Assembly (NCBI GenBank): GCA_023230985.1
Contig: JALNWH010000025.1
Coordinates: forward strand, 1-20,508
Length of the DNA stretch: 20,508 nt
From: Bacillota bacterium
GTDB lineage: Bacteria > Bacillota > Clostridia > Lutisporales > Lutisporaceae
Direction of reading: 5' to 3'
Within the stretch, counting starts at the first letter, position 1. The number at the start of each line of letters is the position of its first letter. The notes beneath the pieces are model-generated. The model ran no database searches, was not told the DNA's origin, and saw only the letters and a program-made list of their open reading frames with translations. A program made the translations under genes and the position numbers. This document shows positions 15,663 through 20,508 of the stretch, piece after piece.

Positions 15663-15691
15663 TTGACTTCATATTTTAAATGATTTACTAT
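15663..15691 (+). promoter_or_regulatory. Candidate sigma-A promoter of the chromate-transporter pair
   Basis: TTGACT, exactly 17 bases, TACTAT, followed by about 36 bases to the TTG start codon of the first transporter gene. Both boxes are one or two bases off consensus. Position and spacing fit; the AT-rich context limits confidence. Confidence 0.5.
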
Positions 15692-15727
15692 TTAAATATA
15701 CTTTTAATATTATAGTAGGTGAAATTA

Positions 15728-16261
15728 TTGCTAAAGAACTTGTTCGTCTCATTTTTTAAAATTGGCTTATTTACAATAGGAGGAGGCTATGCCATGATTC
15801 CTGTTATTCAGAAAGAAGTAGTAGATACTAAAAAGTGGATATCACAAGAAGAATTCTTAGATGCTATAGCTGTCACAAATAGCCTTCCGGGCCCGTTAGC
15901 CACAAATGCTGCGACTTATGTAGGATATAAATTAGCCGGTCCCTTAGGTTCGCTTGCAGCTGTTTTTGCTACAGCATTACCGTCCTTCTTGATAATACTT
16001 GTAATAGTTATCTTCTTTTCTACTGTAAAAGACAACATAATAATACAAAATATATTTAATGGAATCAGGCCTGCCGTCTCTGCTTTAATTTTTTTTGCCG
16101 TTATCAACTTAATAAAATTTCTGGGTTTTAATAAAACTAATATTCTGATTGCTCTTGGTTCATTTATTGCAATAACTGTTTTGAATATTCATCCTTTTAT
16201 AGCTATTCTTGTTTCAGGGACAATAGGATTCTTTTTCCTAAGAAAGGGGAGAATCAAATGA
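15728..16261 (+). CDS. chrA: Chromate transporter family protein, first half of a split ChrA pair
   Basis: Membrane protein of 177 residues with about five to six hydrophobic segments, one ChrA domain (CHR family, short-chain type). Seen: LFVSFFKIGLFTIGGGYAMI with the conserved GGGYAM, WISQEEFLDAIAV and the N-S-L-P-G-P-L-A-T-N-A-A-T-Y-V-G-Y-K signature, which are typical of CHR proteins. Short-chain members work as heterodimers with their neighbour and export chromate or, in many anaerobes, an unknown anion. The TTG at 15728 lies 5 bases after AGGTGA and is preferred; a GTG at 15719 would overlap that SD. The stop overlaps the next gene's ATG (ATGA). Confidence 0.88.
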   Translation: MLKNLFVSFFKIGLFTIGGGYAMIPVIQKEVVDTKKWISQEEFLDAIAVTNSLPGPLATNAATYVGYKLAGPLGSLAAVFATALPSFLIILVIVIFFSTVKDNIIIQNIFNGIRPAVSALIFFAVINLIKFLGFNKTNILIALGSFIAITVLNIHPFIAILVSGTIGFFFLRKGRIK

Positions 16262-16791
16262 CTCTGCTAATAAACATATTTTTATCCTTCCTTAAAGTTG
16301 GAGCCTTTAGTTTTGGCGGAGGATATGCAATTGTATCATTTATCCAAAAAGAAATAATTCAAAACAAGGGATGGATAGATTTAAAAGAGTTTATAGATAT
16401 TGTAGCTATAGCCGAAATGACCCCGGGTCCGATAGCTGTGAATTCTTCTACCTATATAGGATATAAGGTTGCAGGTTTTTGGGGGTCGATTTTAGGCACC
16501 GTAGGAGTACTGCTTATTCCATCCGTGTTAGCCCTTATCTTATCCATTTATTTTAATAAGTTTAAAAGTCAAAAATGGGTTAAATGGGCTCTAAATGGCA
16601 TGAGACCGGCAGTATTAGGTATAATTGCCTCCGCCGGTTTTACCATCGGCAAGGTATCTTTTACTGATTATATAAGTGTAATAATAGGTTTTTCAGCATT
16701 TATTGGAGTTTATAAGCTTAAGATAAATCCTTTTTTAGTGATTTTCTTGTCCGGTGCCTTAGGATTAATACTGTATTCAGTTATTATTTGA
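16258..16791 (+). CDS. chrA: Chromate transporter family protein, second half of a split ChrA pair
   Basis: 177-residue membrane protein, homologous to its upstream neighbour: SFLKVGAFSFGGGYAIVSF, GWIDLKEFIDIVAIAEMTPG, NSSTYIGYKVAGFWGS, and a late GMRPAVLGIIASAGF helix matching GIRPAVSALIFFAVI in the first protein. Together they make the two inverted halves of a complete transporter in the membrane. A 4-base ATGA overlap shows translational coupling, with GGGGAG upstream. The transported anion is not certain: chromate resistance is known for some members only, and nothing else here concerns chromate. Confidence 0.88.
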   Translation: MTLLINIFLSFLKVGAFSFGGGYAIVSFIQKEIIQNKGWIDLKEFIDIVAIAEMTPGPIAVNSSTYIGYKVAGFWGSILGTVGVLLIPSVLALILSIYFNKFKSQKWVKWALNGMRPAVLGIIASAGFTIGKVSFTDYISVIIGFSAFIGVYKLKINPFLVIFLSGALGLILYSVII

Positions 16792-16830
16792 TAACACATA
16801 TACAATATATAAGATTATTTAAAGTTTAAA

Positions 16831-16877
16831 ACACCTCTCCATAGTCAATAATACTAACTATGAAGAGGTGTCTTTTT
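16831..16877 (+). terminator. Terminator-like hairpin that contains the SD of the next gene
   Basis: Stem ACACCTCTCCATAGT / ACTATGAAGAGGTGT (15 bp, one mismatch), 11-base loop, then CTTTTT and at once the ATG of the next gene (16878). The 3' arm includes AAGAGGTG, the only SD for that gene, and the 5' arm is its complement. The structure can stop transcription from the chrA pair and also hide the ribosome site in any transcript that reads through. Confidence 0.75.
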
Positions 16878-17891
16878 ATGAAAAGAATAGGTATACCAAG
16901 AGGACTGTATTATTATAAATATTACCCTTTTGCAAAAATTTTTTTAACGGAACTGGGTGCGGAAGTTGTGCTTTCTCCCGAAACCAATAAAGAGATACTG
17001 GATATAGGCTCCAAATACTGCATAGATGATGCCTGTCTGCCTGTTAAAGTCTATCATGGTCATGTATATTTCCTTAAAGATAAAGTTGATTATGTTTTAA
17101 TACCCCGGTTTACCAGCATATCTGCAAAAGAATATATTTGTCCAAAATTCGGAGGATTACCGGAAATGGTGAGATACTCCATACCCATGAATAGTCCAAT
17201 TATAGATATAGAAATAAACCTATATAAAAACAAGTTTAATCTTTATAAATCACTGTTCAGCCTTGGTAATATGCTTGGGGCAAATCCTATTCAAATTAAA
17301 AAAGCAATTAATAAAGCCTTTAAAACTCATTATGTATATAAAAAAGATTTATTAAACGGAAATTTACCTGCAGTCCTGATCGAAAATAAAAAACCCGTAA
17401 AAATCAAAACAAAAAGCATAGTAGGCATTGTTTCTCATCCCTATCTGTTATATGACAGTTTTATAAATATGAATCTTTTAAAAAAACTATCCGGCAGATG
17501 CATTAAATATATAACACCGGAAATGATTGATTCACAAATAATTGATAATTTGTGCAATGAACTTGAGAAAAGAATTTTTTGGAGCAGTAGTAAAGAACTT
17601 ATTGGAAGTGCATTATATATGATGAATATCAATAGAATTGAAGGAATCCTTTTGCTGACATCATTTGCTTGTGGTATTGATTCCTTATCTCTTGAGTTGA
17701 TAATAAGAATCGCAAATAAAATTTATAATAAACCTATTATGATGTTAACTCTAGATGAGCATACGGGAGAGGCAAATTTTAATACCCGTCTGGAGGCTTT
17801 TATGGATTTGGTGGAAAGGAGACAAAATCTTGATAATAACTTATCCCCATATGGGAGAGGCATATATTGCAGTGAAAGGAATATTCGATAA
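16878..17891 (+). CDS. Acyl-CoA dehydratase activase-related protein (DUF2229 type)
   Basis: 337 residues, soluble, related to the DUF2229 part of large 2-hydroxyacyl-CoA dehydratase activases (HgdC/BadF-linked proteins). Seen: start MKRIGIPRGLYYYKYYPF, Cys motif KYCIDDACLPVKVYHGH (C48, C53), a further Cys in YICPKFGGLPE (C88), a late FACGIDSLS Cys, and the family end motif LDEHTGEANFNTRLEAFMDL. The cysteines could hold an iron-sulfur cluster. An upstream in-frame ATG at 16860 lies inside the preceding hairpin and was rejected. The last roughly 20 residues after the end motif overlap the next gene in another frame and look like unselected read-through. No BadF-type ATPase gene is adjacent, so the activating partner is unknown. 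Confidence 0.85.
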   Translation: MKRIGIPRGLYYYKYYPFAKIFLTELGAEVVLSPETNKEILDIGSKYCIDDACLPVKVYHGHVYFLKDKVDYVLIPRFTSISAKEYICPKFGGLPEMVRYSIPMNSPIIDIEINLYKNKFNLYKSLFSLGNMLGANPIQIKKAINKAFKTHYVYKKDLLNGNLPAVLIENKKPVKIKTKSIVGIVSHPYLLYDSFINMNLLKKLSGRCIKYITPEMIDSQIIDNLCNELEKRIFWSSSKELIGSALYMMNINRIEGILLLTSFACGIDSLSLELIIRIANKIYNKPIMMLTLDEHTGEANFNTRLEAFMDLVERRQNLDNNLSPYGRGIYCSERNIR

Positions 17892-18927
17892 TTTAGGAAT
17901 AAAAAGCATAATTGCACCATTTACAACTGAAGATACTTTAAGACTGGGTTCAAGAGAATCCCCCGAATGTGTCTGCCTTCCTTTTAAGATAACATTGGGT
18001 AATTATATAAAAAGTATAGAGGCAGGCGCTGATACAATTGTAATCACAGGCAGTTGCGGCCCTTGTCGTTTTGGCTATTATGGCCCGTTACAAAAACAAA
18101 TACTTCAAGATATGGGGTATGATGTGGATTTTATAATAATTGATCCACCCAAAGAAAATCCCTTGGATTTTTTACATAATATAAAAAAGCTAAGCAACGG
18201 AAAAACTTCAAAGGCTATTAAATCTATTTATGATGCTTATAAAGTATGCATAGAAATTGATAAGCTTAACGAAATTCAATACTATGTAAGGCCTCGGACA
18301 AAAAACAAATCAATAATAAACAATATTATGTATAACTTTAAAAGGGAAGTGTTAGATGCCCACGGAACCAAAGAAATTATAGAAGTTATTAAAGCAACCG
18401 GTAATAAACTGCTTTCTATACCAATAGATAAAAATACTAAACCCTTGAAAATAGGAATTATAGGAGAGATTTATACTATAATTGAACCCTTTTCAAATCT
18501 TAATGTTGAAGAAAGATTAGGAAATATGGGTGCTGAAATTCATAGATCTATGACAATAAAACATTGGGCAGAAAATAACTTAATAATGCCGGCAACAGGT
18601 AGAAAAGGTTATAAAATGGAAAAACGTTTGTCAAATCCATATATACCGGTGCTTATAGGCGGCCACACACAACAATGCATAGGCCATGCAATCAATTATG
18701 CTAATTTAAATTATGATGGTCTAGTGCAAATATATCCTATGACTTGCATGCCTGAAATAGTGTCTCGTACTATACTTTCACAAATTGAAAAGGATTATAA
18801 TATCCCTATTTTATATTTAATAGTAGATGAGCAAGTAGGAGAAGCAGGATATCAAACACGACTTGAAGCTTTTGTAGATTATTTAAGAGAACGGAAATAT
18901 AATCATAAACTAAGCGAAAAATTTTAA
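17830..18927 (+). CDS. Acyl-CoA dehydratase activase-related / 2-hydroxyacyl-CoA dehydratase-like protein
   Basis: 365 residues from the TTG at 17830, 8 bases after AAAGGAG; it begins MIITYPHMGEAYIAVKGIF, the usual start of this family, whereas the longer frame from 17755 lies within the previous gene. Seen: ECVCLPFKITLGNY (C47, C49), GSCGPCRFGYYGPLQ (C76, C79), GGHTQQCIGHAINYA, MTCMPEIVSR and the end motif VDEQVGEAGYQTRLEAFVDY, which repeats the end motif of the upstream protein. The CxxC and other Cys residues suggest iron-sulfur binding. It overlaps its neighbour by 62 bases, so the two are made together and probably form a complex. Reaction unknown; such pairs occur widely in Clostridia. 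Confidence 0.85.
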   Translation: MIITYPHMGEAYIAVKGIFDNLGIKSIIAPFTTEDTLRLGSRESPECVCLPFKITLGNYIKSIEAGADTIVITGSCGPCRFGYYGPLQKQILQDMGYDVDFIIIDPPKENPLDFLHNIKKLSNGKTSKAIKSIYDAYKVCIEIDKLNEIQYYVRPRTKNKSIINNIMYNFKREVLDAHGTKEIIEVIKATGNKLLSIPIDKNTKPLKIGIIGEIYTIIEPFSNLNVEERLGNMGAEIHRSMTIKHWAENNLIMPATGRKGYKMEKRLSNPYIPVLIGGHTQQCIGHAINYANLNYDGLVQIYPMTCMPEIVSRTILSQIEKDYNIPILYLIVDEQVGEAGYQTRLEAFVDYLRERKYNHKLSEKF

Positions 18928-18946
18928 AATTCTTCGCTTAGTTTTT
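18907..18946 (+). terminator. Terminator after the activase-related pair, between convergent genes
   Basis: AAACTAAGCGAA / TTCGCTTAGTTT, 12-bp perfect stem with an AT-rich 14-base loop, followed by more Ts on the plus strand. The 5' arm covers the last codons of the upstream gene. It may also act weakly on the opposing apgM transcript, whose stop is 34 bases away, though there the T-run is short. Confidence 0.8.
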
Positions 18947-18979
18947 AATAAGCTACAAAAGCTGTATAATAATTTTTTA

Positions 18980-20197
18980 CTATGCACCGTATTTCGATAG
19001 CTTTCCTGCATTAGCAAGTAAATAATTTATTAAATACTTGCTTTGAAACATTCCCAAACCACCCTTATTGCATTCATTTTCAATAAACCTAACTCCATCA
19101 TCATAACCACAATACTTAGAATTAATAAGTACCGGAACAGGATGCCAACTATGACTTTTCATGGGTACCGGCGTGGAATGGTCTCCCGTAATACAAAGCA
19201 CATCCGGCTTTTTTGCCAATAATATTGGAAGGGCCTTGTCAACAGACTCAATAGTTTTGACTTTACCTTCGAAGTTACCGTCTTCACCATAAGAATCCGT
19301 ATATTTTATATGAATAAAAGCATAGTCATATAAAGAACAATTTTCTTTGTATACATTAAATGCATCTTCAGGGCTATTACCGGCATCCAGCACACTCATA
19401 CCTACAAGTCTTGACAATCCCCTATACATAGGATAATGAGCTATGCATACCGGATTAAGCTCAAATCTTTTATTCATAGGCGATATAACCGGTTTGGCAG
19501 AAAAACCTCTCATTAAAATTGAATTGGCTGGCTGTAAATCCTTTATTACCTTCCTCGCTCTATCAAAAAACTCATTTATTATTTCTGCAGTAAAAACAGC
19601 ATCATTTGTTAAAGCTCTAACTTTTAAAGGTTCCTTGCCTTCCATAAGCGGGTCTGAATCCGTTACACCTTCAAAAAGGTTTTCACCTTTAAATACAACA
19701 ACAAATCTATGTTGTATACCTGCTTTTATTACTATCTCTACATTGTTAATTTCTTTTATATTCTGTCTTAGTATATTGCATACTTCCTCGCACTTTTCGG
19801 TAGATATCCTACCCGCCCTTCTGTCTGTAATAACCCCATATTCATCAGCAGTAGCAAAATTACATCTCGCAGCAATATCTCCTTCATTAATTTCCATGTC
19901 CATTCCTGCTGCTTCCAATATTCCTCTTCCTATTTCATATTCTATAGGATCATATCCAAATACCCCTAAGTGCCCCGGACCACTCCCCGGAGTAATACCC
20001 GGAAGAACAGGTATATGCCTTCCTAAAACAGATTCTTTTGAAAGCTTATCTAAATTCGGCGTCATAGCATATTCAAGCGGAGTCTTGCCGCCATATTCTT
20101 CACTGGGTATATCACCAACTCCATCCATTATCAAAAGTACTATACTGCTATTGTTGCTTTGAACCAACTTTTCAACCAAGCTATTTTCTTTGCACAT
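18980..20197 (-). CDS. apgM: 2,3-bisphosphoglycerate-independent phosphoglycerate mutase, archaeal type
   Basis: 405-residue cytoplasmic glycolytic enzyme of the alkaline-phosphatase superfamily that interconverts 3- and 2-phosphoglycerate. Seen: metal Asp in LLIMDGVGD (D25), the GKTPLEYAMTPNLDKL stretch, catalytic Ser in PGITPGSGPGHLGVFGYDP (S72), CNFATADEYGVITDRRAGR, and the C-terminal metal motifs KYTDSYGEDG and TGDHSTP with SHSWHPVP. The GSG in place of GSD after the catalytic Ser is, as I recall, common in bacterial members. The ATG at 20197 follows GGAAGGAG by 12 bases, a longish gap. It stands alone, convergent with the preceding plus-strand genes, and has its own promoter. Confidence 0.93.
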   Translation of the reverse strand: MCKENSLVEKLVQSNNSSIVLLIMDGVGDIPSEEYGGKTPLEYAMTPNLDKLSKESVLGRHIPVLPGITPGSGPGHLGVFGYDPIEYEIGRGILEAAGMDMEINEGDIAARCNFATADEYGVITDRRAGRISTEKCEEVCNILRQNIKEINNVEIVIKAGIQHRFVVVFKGENLFEGVTDSDPLMEGKEPLKVRALTNDAVFTAEIINEFFDRARKVIKDLQPANSILMRGFSAKPVISPMNKRFELNPVCIAHYPMYRGLSRLVGMSVLDAGNSPEDAFNVYKENCSLYDYAFIHIKYTDSYGEDGNFEGKVKTIESVDKALPILLAKKPDVLCITGDHSTPVPMKSHSWHPVPVLINSKYCGYDDGVRFIENECNKGGLGMFQSKYLINYLLANAGKLSKYGA

Positions 20198-20233
20198 CTT
20201 CTCTTCTGTCTCCTTCCATGTTACATTAATCTT

Positions 20234-20239
20234 ATTATA
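20234..20239 (-). promoter_or_regulatory. Extended -10 promoter box of apgM
   Basis: Minus strand reads TGTTATAAT, a perfect -10 with the TGn extension, 36 bases before the start codon. No clear -35 box is present at 17 bases, which the extended -10 can compensate for. Confidence 0.5.
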
Positions 20240-20383
20240 ACAATTTATTAAATATTTTTGTATATAAGATATCGTTACTGTTAATATATTGTATGATTTT
20301 ATATTAATAATCTAAAATAAAGAAATATAAAAATATACAATATGTAAATTATAATTAGACATCTGCTTTATTCTAAATTTTAA

Positions 20384-20412
20384 TTGAAATTTAATACATT
20401 ATAGATTAATAT
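20384..20412 (+). promoter_or_regulatory. Candidate sigma-A promoter of the gene at the right edge
   Basis: TTGAAA, 17 bases, TAATAT, with about 45 bases to the ATG at 20458. The rest of 20198-20457 is AT-rich and holds only this and the apgM promoter. Confidence 0.45.
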
Positions 20413-20457
20413 TTAATAACAAGAGATAATTTTGTTTATTTAGAAGGAGGTAATTAA

Positions 20458-20508
20458 ATGAGTTTTAAAAAATTTTTATCCGAAATAAAGTCAATAAGAG
20501 ACTACGAG
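20458..20508 (+). CDS. Start of an unidentified protein (17 codons, runs off right edge)
   Basis: ATG 7 bases after a perfect AAGGAGG, reading MSFKKFLSEIKSIRDYE to the window edge. The fragment is too short to identify. The beginning is vaguely like some helicase N-termini, but this is not evidence enough for a name. Confidence 0.75.
   Translation, partial: MSFKKFLSEIKSIRDYE

Noticed and set aside
15728..16791. Chromate resistance island
   Set aside because: Only the transporter pair is present, with no ChrB or other resistance genes; in anaerobes the substrate of short CHR proteins is often unknown.
16860..16877. Upstream ATG as start of the activase-related protein
   Set aside because: It lies inside the terminator stem and has no SD; the ATG at 16878 has AGAGGTG at proper distance and gives the typical family start.
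19443..20162. Open frame of 239 codons on the plus strand
   Set aside because: It is antisense to apgM, whose motifs are certain; no SD and no family resemblance.

Overview
The window looks like chromosome of a low-GC, probably anaerobic Firmicute of the Clostridia type. Coding is AT-rich, Shine-Dalgarno (SD) sites are strong (GGAGG), TTG and GTG starts are frequent, and there is a sigma-54 regulon, an archaeal-type phosphoglycerate mutase and a pair of activase-related (DUF2229-type) proteins. I saw no rRNA, tRNA, CRISPR array or intact mobile element.

Layout. (1) Bases 1-1914, minus strand: an S-adenosylhomocysteinase-family gene followed, with a 1-base overlap, by the 5' part of an MTA/SAH deaminase gene that runs off the left edge. 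(2) Bases 1915-2680: no gene, but a 27-bp tandem repeat and an orphan terminator. (3) Bases 2681-13255, minus strand: one ten-gene operon. In transcription order it encodes a Zn-dependent N-carbamoyl amidohydrolase (AllC/HyuC type), a hydantoinase/dihydropyrimidinase, a DUF1116 protein (YlbE/AllG), FdrA (AllF), a 57-residue protein, a lipoprotein substrate-binding protein, LivH, LivM, LivG and LivF. (4) A near-consensus -24/-12 sigma-54 promoter (13426-13441) lies upstream of this operon. Upstream of that are two terminator-like hairpins and, on the same strand, a gene for a PAS/AAA+/HTH sigma-54 activator (13597-15012). (5) Bases 15013-15718: the activator promoter, a decayed transposase and a sigma-A promoter reading right. 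(6) Bases 15728-18927, plus strand: a split ChrA-type chromate transporter pair, then two Cys-rich acyl-CoA dehydratase activase-related proteins, separated by a hairpin that contains the SD of the third gene. (7) Bases 18980-20197, minus strand: apgM. (8) From 20458, plus strand: the first 17 codons of another gene.

How the main operon may work (inference). The LIV-type ABC importer would bring in a cyclic ureide or amide. The hydantoinase would open the ring to an N-carbamoyl compound. The carbamoyl group could then leave by hydrolysis (AllC/HyuC-like enzyme) or by phosphorolysis (FdrA/YlbE-like carbamoyltransferase), the latter giving carbamoyl phosphate and potentially ATP. FdrA and YlbE are, to my knowledge, subunits of the E. 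coli oxamate carbamoyltransferase. Here YlbF/AllH (DUF2877) and a carbamate kinase are absent from the operon, and a 57-residue protein is present instead. The substrate cannot be read from the sequence. This sigma-54-controlled ureide operon is the best candidate in the window for an undescribed system. A second candidate is the deaminase/SAH-hydrolase pair, whose base-contact residues suggest S-inosylhomocysteine rather than SAH as substrate.
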